64,000 nt of DNA. Origin: Monosporascus cannonballus. Its lineage: Eukaryota > Ascomycota > Sordariomycetes > Xylariales. The stretch spans positions 186,001-250,000 of the forward strand of contig QJNS01000106.1 in the NCBI GenBank assembly GCA_004154925.1, written 5' to 3'. How positions within the stretch are numbered: position 1 is the stretch's first letter; each line of letters opens with the position of its first letter. Positions 24,822-36,419 of this stretch are shown one piece after another. Both the position numbers and the translations under genes were made by a program. A model generated the notes under the pieces. That model ran no database searches, was not told where the DNA came from, and saw only the letters and a program-made list of their open reading frames with translations.

Positions 24822-25270
24822 CGTTGCTCAGCACCTCCAAATATTCACCGTCACGCAGGTATTTGAGTGTATTATAGAGGTGTCTATGTGTAACCCCCCT
24901 ATCACATCGGTCACACATTTATATGTAGCGATCATACTAGGTAGCTGATAGCTTGGGAATCTGTTAACATGTTTCTATTAGTTAGGCCTGGTAGACGGAT
25001 ATCAGATAATATAATACCTTTGGACCTTTTAGGAATAACAACACATACCACTTCTATTCGAGGTCTTGAATCTGATCATCCATTCGGCCAACTTGGAATG
25101 AATATGTGCCCGCAGCAGAGTTTTCGACTGGTTGCACCTATATCTTTCGGGTTGCGTGTAGACTGACCACATGTAAAACAGACCCAGGGTGAGAGCAACC
25201 CATGCACCAAAGAACGGGGGTTTCCTTAGGGGGTAGGTCCAACAGCTTGCACCAAAGGTCTGGGACTAAC
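24822..25270. other. 449-bp segment between inverted solo LTRs, probably inverted
   Basis: No gene was seen. Its ends carry CGTTG (24822-24826) and CTAAC (25266-25270), which are the reverse complements of the outer flanks CAACG (25477-25481) and GTTAG (24611-24615). This is the arrangement left by an inversion through recombination between the two LTRs. Confidence 0.7.
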
Positions 25271-25476
25271 TGTCAGGGAAAATGGTAAAGTACGGAGTGA
25301 GAGGCAGAAGAAGCAGCCCAGCAGGTGGTTCATAGTATGGGTAGTAAATAGATGACCATTAATGCCTGCCCTTTTCTAACTACTCGGGGGCGAAGCCCCC
25401 CTATATATACACAAACTGGAGCCACACTGGTGGGTCGCTGGGCCCCGGAAAGCGGGCCGCACCTTGGCACCTGACA
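25271..25476 (-). repeat. Solo LTR, copy 2 (206 bp, inverted)
   Basis: This is the reverse complement of copy 1 over its full length, with TG...CA ends. The one difference seen is in the CCCCC/CCCGC run near the outer end. The flanks are CTAAC (left) and CAACG (right). The near identity points to recent amplification or to gene conversion between the copies. Confidence 0.85.
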
Positions 25477-28008
25477 CAACGTCTGCCACGCTATGCCACG
25501 CATGCACTTACTAGGTCTATGGAGGTCTATGGCCCATGTTCACCAGCATTCTGTCAAGGATCCCCATTAGGGTTCGCAACATTAGCATTCATAGAAAGGT
25601 ACGGGCTCGACCATTTAGTAGTAGTATAGTTTTTGATCCTGTTGTCCCCAAGCTCCGATGTATGAAATCACCATCATGCATGTTTCAAACTCCAGAAGGG
25701 AGCGAAACTTAGGTGCTTGATCTAAACCTGCAAAATACTCTCGATTTGTAGGACATGTCATCCGCCCAAGCACTGTATCATTGAATCAAAAGGGTGTAAT
25801 ACAGAATACTGAGAAAGCACCCCGAAAAGGCCGAAAACCTAGTTCGCAAACTACTAGAGCTACTACATCTCGCCCCCCAACGAATAAAACTCGCAGGATG
25901 ATCCCCGAGTGGTCCCGGGCGGGAGATCCGCGACAAGGACTGGCCTTGCATAGACCGGACTCACCAGCGACATTCCACAATGGGGGAGAGACCCAAAGCA
26001 GACATCCTAGACCACCAGACCACCTATCGACCTCCTTGAGGGAATCGGCGGCTTATTTGGGCTTTAATGAGAAGAGAGTTACGGAATAACGGCGATGTGA
26101 CGTGGGTGAAGAGCTGCTCTTGCTTCGGCGACGCGGACGGTGGCGTCAGGGTGGTGGCCGGGCGAAGGAGAACGGGAAGGAAGGGGGTTGATGCCGGGGA
26201 ATGCTGGGGAATAGCGACCCGGCGCAATGATGCGGTAGCACCAAAAGAGCCGCGCGTGCCGGAGGCCGGAATAAATGATTAAAAGTCTGTTGACGACGTC
26301 GGTGAAGGATCAGGGGACCCGGATGGCGAATGCAGATGCTCTCCGCGGCGCACAGCAACGAGGCTGGGGAGAGTAGCGAACAGCGGCCTCGCTCCAGTGA
26401 CAGACGCCGGCTGAGGCGTGCGACCTGTTGATAAGTATTACCGAAGGTTGGTACACCGACTCCGTGACGAGGGAAAGCCCCCAGCATGCGAGAAGGCGGA
26501 AAACACGAACCGGAATGCTAGAACCTTTCACAGTTCAATGGGTTGTGCGAGCTTGTCGGAGGATGACCTCGTTAATACGGGCTATGGGGGCTTATTAAGA
26601 TCGTTACACTCTAGGAGCTGAAATAGTCTTAGAGCCGTAACGCTCTGGAGACGACTAGACTCGATCATAGATTGTCTGGTTTGTTATGCTTTTTTTTCAG
26701 GAGGCAGGGGGTTCAGGAACACATTCTTCGACATTAGACTTAACTGATATAAACGTAAATGCAAATTAAGTTCTATCGGGTAGCACGGGGTCAAGGTCAA
26801 TGAATGGAACCCATGGATACGTAGTTGCTCGAGCAGGAAGGGCATTTACCCATCCCCATTTACACAGCTCTCCTTAGATTACGGATAGAGGTGCTTCACA
26901 TAGTTGGCCTAGAGCCAGAGCGCGTATATTCTTCTTACCTTTCCCGTGTCAGTTCTAACACTGTCCCAGCTACAGTTCTGGCTTCTTGTCTAGTGCGTGA
27001 GCTTAGGACCTGCTGCCTTCCCACGGTTGGTATACGTAGTCGAGAGATAGGGCCACGATGGGACGTCCTCCTGCAAGAGTAAGGGTGTCGTGGAAAAGGG
27101 GCCCCCCTTTCTGTTGGGCAGCAATATTGGAGCCCAAAAGCCCTATATCAGTGGATCGCCCACAACAAGTGGGATCAACGCTTCCTAGCTTCCTACAAGT
27201 CAATATAACCTCAAGAGCTGTGCAGCTGCTCCTTAGTAAGTGTGACAAAGGGACTATCCACGGTCTCAATATGTATCAGTTGTGGCCAGTTTTGCGTGAG
27301 GATAACAGTAGTTCGAAATAACTCCTAAAAGATCACCAAACCCCACCCCTTCTTTTCTTTCAATTAAAGTTCTACTATATATATCTCTATCAGGTTCCAA
27401 AATCTCCCGTACTACCAACGATCGGGGAAAGGGGGGCAATTGGCTTTAACGGGGAAAACGTTACACTAGTGCGGCATCGAAGTAAAAAAAAAAAAAAAAA
27501 ACTGTAGAGTTTTCAGACGCTAAAAGTCAAATCGCGTGGTAAACTGCTTCCAATTGCATATTAGATATATCCTCAAATAAGTAATCAACTCCTTTCGGCA
27601 ATTATCCACGTTGGATAACCATGCGGTTCAGGAAAACCCGTCAATTCGCTTGAGGGCCCTGAATGCGTTGCTGCTGGACTTTGCGGTTCTATCGACAATT
27701 CCGAATCTCCCTTTAGTTAGTATCTCCTCAGTTCTTCCCTCGAAAGCTCTGTTCTGTTCCCTCTCCTCTGTAAATTACACTAGCGATATCGGCGTATTGG
27801 CAGTGTTCGTCAAGGTAATGTTTACTATTGGCACATGTCGACGTGTCCATCGACCTACTTAGGCAGACGCCAAGACTATGGCAAATCACAGCAATCTTAG
27901 CGAATATCTTCTGCACTTCCTCATGGACCGGATACCCAGACACGAAAATACGCCAGGTTTCCAAACTCCTGTGAACGTTATCGGCCCTTCGCGTATCGTC
28001 GATTAAAC
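25477..28008. other. Gene-poor intergenic region
   Basis: No supported gene lies in these 2.5 kb. An 18-base poly-A run is at 27484-27501. The right end should include the promoter of the alpha/beta hydrolase gene. Confidence 0.45.
27484..27501. repeat. Poly-A tract (18 A)
   Basis: This is an uninterrupted run of 18 A. No upstream retroposon body or flanking target duplication was recognised, so it is treated as simple sequence. Confidence 0.85.
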
Positions 28009-29124
28009 ATGGCAGCCAAAGCAGAGACTAAGCTGGCCGCACACTTTGCTACTGCATCCGACGGCGCCAAGCTGAGCTACTACTCAGTTGGCACTGGAAA
28101 TGGCGTTTTGATATTACATGGCTCATTTACCTATGCTCTTCTGCACAGCGAGCTGGCCGTCGCACTGAGCCCGTATTACACCGTTCACGTCGCTTCTCGC
28201 CGTGGCCGAGGGCTCTCGGGACCATATCCACCATCTGTCACAGATCTGAATCCACACCATCAGCCACCAACAACGAAGAAGCATACTGCAGCAGGTAAAA
28301 GTGGTAGAGGATCGTCCGATGCCCAGGCATCACTAGATCGAAACGGGGCCCTAAAGCTTGGATCCGAGACGTACACTCGGACTTATAACCCGGCTTTCAC
28401 TTCCGCTGTCATCGCAACCGAAGTCTCAGATATAGAAGCCCTGATCGACGCTACAGGCGCAGTTTACATCATTTCCATCTCCTCCGGCGGTTTGTTGGCC
28501 CTACAGACCCTCCTTCAGAACCCCAAGTCGCCGACACTGTCCAAAATTCGGAAAGTTGTAATCTTCGAGCCGCCCATATTCTTCACAGACCGCCCCACTT
28601 CCTGTAACCTAGACAATCTCCCTCGGTTCGAGCGTGAGTTCGAAGACGGCGATATAGCCGGCGCCGCAGTTACGGCAATGCGCATCGTACAGCTCGGCCC
28701 GAAATGGATACCGAGATGGTTAATGAAGGTTCTGTCGAGCATGATGTTCCATGCACAAGATAGGGATGTGGAGAAGAAGAAGGCGAGTGGGGAGGAAGAC
28801 AGAGGAGTCTGCACTATGTCTACCTTGGCCAGGCTCATCCGGTATGATTTTGCGGTTGCAGAGGGGATGGTGGCTGAAACAGGGCGGTACGAAGTTCTCT
28901 CTTGGAAGGAGGACGACACTTCTAGGGAGAGGGTTGAGCTTCTTTTGCTTTCTGGGACGAAGAGCCCTACTTTCCTCATGGAGGGAATGAGTGTCTTGAG
29001 AGAAACCATTCGTGGCGCGAAGAGTGTTGTAATTGACGGTGTCGGTCATGAGCTACTGTGTAATGGAGAGATGAGAGGGCAGCCGGCACGAGCAGTGCCG
29101 ACAATTCGAGAGTTCTTTGGTTAG
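28009..29124 (+). CDS. Alpha/beta-hydrolase fold protein
   Basis: This is a single-exon gene of 371 aa starting MAAKAETKLAAHFATASDGAK. The fold is shown by GNGVLILHGSF (oxyanion-hole HG at 37-38), the strand-turn-helix AVYIISISSGGLLAL with the likely nucleophile Ser158, and VVIDGVGHELL with the likely catalytic His347. The nucleophile elbow reads SISSG, so the usual first Gly of GxSxG is Ser. A hydrophilic insert at about 78-120, rich in His, Thr, Lys and Ser, separates the first strands from the core and might be an unspliced in-frame intron or a lid. No signal peptide is seen. The substrate is unknown. The gene ends 850 bp before the AT-rich retroelement block but is not itself visibly mutated. 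Confidence 0.85.
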   Translation: MAAKAETKLAAHFATASDGAKLSYYSVGTGNGVLILHGSFTYALLHSELAVALSPYYTVHVASRRGRGLSGPYPPSVTDLNPHHQPPTTKKHTAAGKSGRGSSDAQASLDRNGALKLGSETYTRTYNPAFTSAVIATEVSDIEALIDATGAVYIISISSGGLLALQTLLQNPKSPTLSKIRKVVIFEPPIFFTDRPTSCNLDNLPRFEREFEDGDIAGAAVTAMRIVQLGPKWIPRWLMKVLSSMMFHAQDRDVEKKKASGEEDRGVCTMSTLARLIRYDFAVAEGMVAETGRYEVLSWKEDDTSRERVELLLLSGTKSPTFLMEGMSVLRETIRGAKSVVIDGVGHELLCNGEMRGQPARAVPTIREFFG

Positions 29125-29976
29125 TTGTCAGGGTAACCTGTGAGGCATATCTTCTCCCTACTATCCATCTATTGAGGTGGACCTCCCCCTCCCCCCTCCC
29201 CCTTTCTTCTTGGTCCGACCCACTGACGAGCCGGGAAATCACATTCCAAAATCCCAAATCTCCTCTCTTTATATAATCATTTACATATCGAACATAAGTA
29301 ATAAAAATAATTAAGAACTCAAAAAATACGGGGATTTCTTGCTTGATTTTAATAACTTTAACCTAAAAATCCATTTTAAGCTTAATATTACACTAAAATA
29401 TATATTAAATACGGTCTATTTAAAAATGAAGAAATTAATCCTATAGCTTTATAAGCAAATACGTAAATTAATTATGAAGATGTATATACCAAACAAGCGA
29501 TATATTATAAATGTACCGCAATAATACGGAACACGGCCTTAAGATAATTCGTCATCTTTTAAAAATGATTTAATATAAAAATTCATCTTTTTTTCTTTCC
29601 TAACTTATCTCTTGCACCTGGTATTCATATAAGGCCGAGATCCTTTAAAGACACCCTCCTTAAAACGTTTTAAGTAACCCCTGAATAATTCCAAGTAACA
29701 CATAAGTAAAGCGATAATGTGTTAGGTAAGCGACTGGTTGGTGAAAGCAACTTTAAGGAATTTTTACGATTATTTTAGGACCTTTTGGTTATAGTCGAAG
29801 TCATTTAGATAGTGTTGCGGCATAGCGGTATTAATGCTTGCGCAGGGGTAAACATAGGGTGATTAGCGCCTGAAGGGCCTTAAGCAAAAGCGGCGAGGCT
29901 GTACGTGACTTTAGCAGCTGTAAGTTGTCCAGATTGACGTGTCGTAATATTTATGACTGTACTATTGTGAAGGGGG
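29125..29976. other. AT-rich transition before retroelement block
   Basis: From about 29270 the sequence becomes strongly AT-rich although the retroelement LTR only starts at 29977. No gene was seen. It may be an older degraded repeat or flank into which RIP spread. GGGGG at 29972-29976 is the left target-site duplication of the outer element. Confidence 0.5.
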
Positions 29977-30388
29977 TGTAACGAACCCGTCATACAACCA
30001 CCTGGAAGTATGAGCGGAATCCGAAAAGGGGTCTTGATTTGCAGGTAACAATAGGGCGAGAAATGATTCAGTGGTATATTCGTTAAAGAGGTTTAAAGAC
30101 TTTCCCTTTAATTAAAGAACGGTACAGTTGCCTTTTGGTTGAAGGCTTAGATTAATAGCTAAAAAGCGAAATTAAGTAGGTGGTTATTTATAAAGGACTC
30201 GTACTTTTATACCCTTTCCGTCCTTTATAACCTTCGTACTGTTTCTGCCTGTCTTTTAAAGCGTCTTTGGAATGTTTCTGGATGGTCTCTATTATCTCCG
30301 CAAAAACCATTTAGTAGGGCCAAAGTTTACCTACCAGACCTGGGTCCTAGGTCTTTTTTCTGGCCGGGGGTTTTCTTAATCCGTAATA
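29977..30388 (-). repeat. LTR of outer element (3' LTR in coding sense)
   Basis: It starts TGTAACGAACCCGTC and ends CCGTAATA, where the mate LTR has CCGTAACA. The first 100 bases are largely unmutated and the rest carries many transitions. Confidence 0.88.
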
Positions 30389-33300
30389 TTATTCTCCTTT
30401 TTTCAGGATCTTTGTCCCAAAGATAAATAAATTAATCTTTTTACTTATTAATTGGTTTTTCTTATTTTTTTCCGGATTCCAATTAATTCGTTACCATATT
30501 AAGTCCTTTACGAAAACGGCTTAAAACTTCTACCGATAATCGGAAAAACCTAATATCGTCCATTATTAATTTTGGATACTTAGTTATGCCGTATAAACGT
30601 TATGAAAACTTGGATTTAAAGTGTAAAATAATTAAAGGAAAAAAAAGTATTAATTTTGTTACGAGGCGAACGTTCCATATAATGGAAATAATATTTCCTT
30701 AAAGTCGTTCCAAAATATCCGTTCCGAAAAGGCTCGGATTGACCGTAAAAAAAAGGCCGCGGAAAAAACTTTATTGGATTTGCAGCGGTTACAGACCGAA
30801 ACTATTACTAGGTTAATAAAACTTAATCGACAACAGGACTTTTTTCAGCGCCGAGAGATTAAAATAATTCGCCGTAAGCTCCGTTCCTTGGATAAACTGG
30901 AAAAAAAGGAAAAACTAGATAAAGAAAAGAAACGTTTAAGTTAAAAATAAGCATAACTTATTTCTGATCTTAATTTTTTCGACTGGAACGCTGCAGGATT
31001 TGATTTAGGCCCTGGGCCTTTGTCGCCTACAACCTTGGCCGCGCTGGAAACGGTCGGTCAGGATTTTGGCGGTAAAACGTCTTAACCAGATCTATTACAT
31101 TCGTCAAGTGGTTAAATAATTCCTACGTATTTTTTTATGTAAATATCTTTTTTATTTAACTAAATATTGGACTTTATTTTTAACCATTTTGGAATCCAGT
31201 ATTTGTTCGATTTCGTATTCGTCAAAACCCTTTTCAAATTCCAGATCTGTTTTTAACGGGGTATTTTTAAATATTAATTCAAATAAAAAAAATATGAAAA
31301 ACAAGGTATATCTTTATATTTTTAAGTAATAACAATTAATAATTAATTTTAAAAATAACTTTTTTAACTTTAAACGGGCCAAACTTCTTAAAATTAAATT
31401 TATTGCTAGGTCTTTTCGTTTTGATTTATAAAATGTTTAAGGTTACGTTTTGTTTTTGGCATAATAAGTAAACCTTATTTTCTTTTATTAAAATTAATCC
31501 CTTAATTCTTTTCTTGTTATAATACTGGGTTATCCGTTATTAAAAAAATCGCAATTTATTTTAAAGCTGGGCTTAAATTATTTTAATTTTTATTATTAAT
31601 ATTTTTACTTTTAAGGTAATCATAATAATCTTTAATACTTTATTAAGCAATTATTTAAATCGTTTCGTTTTTATATTATATCCGTATATAACGGTATAAA
31701 AGAATACCCCTATATTTTCGTTAACCGATATATTATAAGCGATTTGTGCTAATAATAAAAGTTTTACCTAATTATCTTATTAATAATTAACGTAACTTCG
31801 AAAATATTATTTCAGAATTTAATTAAGTTATTTTATTTATTTATCCGTTTAAGGATAATACGTTATTAAAATTTTAAATTTAATACCGATTTATTTAAAA
31901 AAGCTGGTACTAAACTTTAAAATAAAAAGTATATCTTTATCGGAAATAATTTTTTTTGGTATCCTATATTTATCGAGGTAATATTTGATAAAGACGTAAG
32001 CCAATTATTCTGCTGTTACGTTTCCTTTAAAAGGTAAAAAGTACCTATACTTAGTAAATCTATCGACAATTACCCATATTCCGTCGTATTAAACTTTAGT
32101 AACTGGGTTTTTTCGATAAAGGTAAACTAATAATAAAGTCCTAAGTTATGGTATTTTATGCCTTATTAGGAATATCGGTAAGTTGCAATAACCTATAGGG
32201 CTTATAACGTATTACCTTAGCCTTATTATAAATATTATAATTTTTAATTACCTTTTTAACCATACAGCGTAACTCTGGAAAGTTATATTTTTCTTAAAGT
32301 CGTCGGGTGGTCTTGAAAATTCCTTGGTATCCGTATAACGGATCTTTATGGAATTCCCTTACAAATTGTTCCTATTAGTCCTTGGAAACATAGATTTTGC
32401 CATAGTACAATAGCTAATTTTTTGGCTATCCTTTTAACTGTTAAACCTTTTTCTATTTTTTTATATCGTAAAAATTCCGGAACCGTATCAGAAGTTCGGT
32501 AATCGGTTTCTTCATTATTTTACATAATTATACGGTACCGTCCTTATTATACTATAATATCTGCATGCTCCTTTTAAAAACCTTAAAATCGTAATTTTCT
32601 TTACGGCTAAAAATATCCGCCTAAATATTCTTTTTTCTTTTAATATAATATATCCTAAAGTTAAATCTTGATAAAAAAATTATTTATCTTTCGTATCGCT
32701 TATTTAATTCTTAAACTTTCATAAATCGCGTAAGATTTTTATGGTTAAAATAAATATCGAAATTTTTTTTTATTTTATTAAGATATAATTTTTATTTCTT
32801 AAAAACGTTAATAATTACTAGTAACTCTTTATTGTAAATTTGGTATTTAAATTCTGTATTTCGGAATGCTTTTAAGTAATATGCTATTAAGTATTATTTG
32901 TTATTATTTTTTTATTATTTTAAAATTGCACCTAAAGCGTATTCCAAGATATTTATCTTTAGGCGTTTTTTCTTATTTAGGTTTGGCATTTTTATTATTA
33001 ATTCATTAATAATTGTTTTTTTTAACTTTCGGAACGCTTTTTTTGCTTTTTTTAAAAGTTCGAATTCTTTTTCAACGTATTTCTTAATAGTAAATTTCGT
33101 TAATAACCTAACGATATTTCCGTACTTTTCGATTAGGCTACGTACATAACCCGTAAATCCTAAAATCTGTCGGATATCTGTAACGGTTGCCTTATTAGGG
33201 ATAGGCCAATTCTTAATTATTTCCAATTTGGAATATTAAATTTAAATTTATCCGGGAATAAAAATAAATATTAGAAAATCTAATTTTTACATATGTTATA

Positions 33301-35345
33301 CGCTTTTAACGGGATTAACTTAAATATTTACTTTATCCAGAATTTTAAATATTTAGGCGATATGCTTTTTGTATTTTTCTAAGGTTTCTAAATAAATAAG
33401 GATATTATCAAGGTAAACAAATACGAATTTATCTAAGAATTGCCGTAAAGTAATTATAACTAAACTTTGGAAATTGGCAGAAATATTAATAAGTCCTATC
33501 GGCATTACTTTATACTTGTAAAGTCCATATATTGTTCTAAATGCCGTTTTCCATTTTTCTCCTTTAGCTATTCGGATATAATAATAGTTATTACGAAAAT
33601 TAAATGCTGTAAACCATTTAACTTTGTTAACGTTTTCTTTCAAAATATTTATAAGTATTAAAAAATATCCGTTTTTAATTATAATATCGTTTAATTATTT
33701 ATAATCGATTATTTTTCGGTAAATAGGGTTTTTGTTTTTATCGATTTTCTATTTATTATCCTTGGTTTTTGGTATTATAAAAACAAGGTATTTAGCAAAA
33801 AAATTAGAAAGCTGGATATATTCTTTTTTCAAATCTAATTATATGCTTTCCCATAAGGCTTTAAACTTTTCTAAGTTTATGTGGTAAATCTTATAAAATT
33901 TAGAATAATATCTTTCCTTAATAAGTATTTTATAATCCTATTAACCATATAATAATTACTTATAATTTTTTTATTCTTAAATAATTGCTTAAATTTTTGA
34001 TATTCCGGCGGTACCGTAAAGATTTAATTAGAAATTCGTACTTCTTTAATAATATAACAAATTTTTCGATCGTTTTTTTCTGGTACCTTATCCCAAAAAA
34101 GTATTTGTTTTTTCTAATTAATCCGTAAATTGCTGGAATAAAACCAAGGCATTCTTAGGATAATATCGTATTTAAAGATATCGGCGATATCTAGCGAAAC
34201 GCGTTCTTAATATCCTTAAATTTGCATTAAAAGTTTTTCAGTTTCCCGAAAAATTCGTCCGCCTTCATATATGGATAGGTTTTTATCCACTGTACGTAAT
34301 TTATAAAATTTCAACTTATATCTCCAGAAAATCTGATATTTTTTTGCTGTTATAAAGGAAATAAAATTGCTTTTTGCGCCGGAATTAATTATAACCTTAA
34401 ACGTCTTATTTCCGTATTAAAAAGAAATTTCGATTTAATTACGTATTCCTTTCGTTACTTCGCATAAGGTTTTGTAAACTGGGGCTTTTTAATACCTTAG
34501 TTTCGAAGGCCTCGGAAATTTTTTAACTTTTAATACCTTTTAACTTAAGCAAATTTCTATTCGCAAACTTTTTTTAATAATATATTTAATATATTAATCG
34601 TTTTTGTACCGAAATTATGTCTTTTTGTTATACTTGCATTAAAGTTTTAAAATTAAACTTTTTTCCTGGCTTATCCTTAGGTTTTATATTTCTTAAGTTA
34701 TAAAATTAAAAAAGTAATTTTCCGAAAAAGGTATTCCTATATTTAAGAATTTATATTGGACGTAAAGCATCGGCGAATAATATAAGTATTTTTGCGATAT
34801 GGCCTTTTAATTCCGTTTTAATTCGGGATGTAAATAACAGGACCTAAGATATTCTGGTTATCGGGAAATTTTAATATATTGGTATTTATTATTTGGTTCG
34901 GTAAAAATCTTATTATTTTATTTAGGCCAAAATTTTTTTTTTTTTAGTTTTAAAATAAATAAGATAATCGTTTTAATAAAATGTAATAAATCGTAAAAGT
35001 TTATTATTAATTCTTTTAAAGAAATAATATATTCTGGAAACTTATAAGGTTCCGGGAATAACTATTTATAATTATTAATATCTGGCCGAAATTAACCGTT
35101 CTTTATATGCATCTTATATTTTTGGGAATTAAGGTAATACTGGTATCCTAGCCTTATAGTTATCTTGAAAACCGTTTATCCGGAATAGTACTTATAAGCT
35201 TTAATTTTAAAATTTTGGCAAATAAGATAATTTTCGTACTTTAAGATATTGCTCTGGATCTGAATAATTATGGCAATAATAAATTCTGGCTAAAAAAAAA
35301 TCGAGCTAACTTTTTTTTCTTTTTTTCTGCCTTACTGTCGGTTTC
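30389..35345 (-). pseudogene. Outer-element pol region (protease, RT, RNase H, integrase remnants)
   Basis: Minus-strand translation shows RT from about 33643 to 33350, with FTAFNFRNNYYYIRIAKGEKW, TIYGLYKYKVMPIG and FVFVYLDNILIY. The catalytic YLDD is YLDN (33404-33415), a G-to-A change at a TpG site. RT thumb and RNase H follow at 33226-32915 (IRQILGFTGYVRSLIEKYG). Integrase-like sequence continues to the left with many stops. Upstream sequence up to 35345 aligns with the nested element from about 37564 on. It is non-functional. Confidence 0.85.
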
Positions 35346-35706
35346 TGTTACGTTCAGAAGGGACTCCACTAGGCCCAAAGGAGGCCCAGGAAGTTGGAGA
35401 CGCTCGGAATCTCCACCTCCCATCGGATAAACCTCGGGTCTCTGTCAATCTCCAGAGACACCAGGAGACTCATGGACAACAGATACCATGGTCTCTCGTA
35501 ATCCCCAAAGACCATAAGAGACATAAAGGATAAGAAGGATATATAAGGTTTGGGTCTCCTATGTAAATAGCACCTATTTAGTTTCGTTCCTTAGCTATTA
35601 ATCTAAGCTTTTAGCCAGAGGTAACTGTATTGTTCTCTGATTGAAAAAGGAGTACCTTGAAATCTCCTTAACGAACACACTGAGTTATTCCTCGCCCTAT
35701 TGTTAC
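35346..35706 (+). repeat. Truncated, unmutated LTR abutting the nested element
   Basis: It starts exactly at the LTR terminus TGTTACGTTCAG and runs 361 bp, stopping after TGTTAC where the next LTR begins with the same six bases. It lacks the last ~65 bp of the family LTR. Unlike its neighbours it keeps normal GC content and almost no transition mutations. Confidence 0.8.
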
Positions 35707-36133
35707 TGTTACGTTCAGAAGGGATTCCACTAGGCCCAAAGGAGGCCCAGGAAGTTGGAGACGTTCGGAATCTCCATTTCCCATCAGATAAACCTCGGGT
35801 TTCTGTCAATCTCCAAAAATACCAGAAAATTTATAAATAACAGATATCATGGTTTTTCGTAATCCCCAAAAATTATAAAAGATATAAAAAATAAAAAAAA
35901 AATTTAAAATTTAGGTTTCTTATATAAATAATACTTATTTAATTTTATTCCTTAATTATTAATTTAAGTTTTTAATTAAAGGTAATTATATTGTTTTTTA
36001 ATTAAAAAGAAATACCTTAAATTTTTTTTAAATAAATATATTAAGTTATTTTTCGCCTTATTATTATTTATAAATTAAAACCTTTTTCGGATATTACTTA
36101 TATTACTAAATAATATATAATAAATTTATTATA
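35707..36133 (+). repeat. 5' LTR of nested element
   Basis: It starts TGTTACGTTCAGAAGGG. The first ~130 bases are nearly intact, then C-to-T and G-to-A changes increase sharply. The end reads TTATTATA, where the 3' LTR has CGTTACA. Confidence 0.85.
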
Positions 36134-36419
36134 TTTTAATAATTTTTTAATTAATAACTGACGAATAATTTAAGGCCTAATTAAATATAAATTTTTTTAA
36201 ATTTAATAAAAACGATGTTATAAAACGATATTTAAAAAATAAATAATATATCCGATTTCCGTTATTAATTAATAAAGGATTAATAATTAAATTAAATAAT
36301 TTATTATTTATTAAAAAAATTTTTAATTAATTAATAATATAATTTTATTTATTATTTAATTTTAAGAAAAATTATTTTCGTAACCTAGATAATAATTTAT
36401 TCTGGCCCTTAAAAATATT

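Noticed and set aside
24616..25476. 861-bp Mutator-like element with long terminal inverted repeats
   Set aside because: The 9-bp flanks match at only about 6 positions, each arm alone has complete TG...CA termini, and a lone third copy has a 5-bp duplication. The flank-swap model explains all bases exactly.
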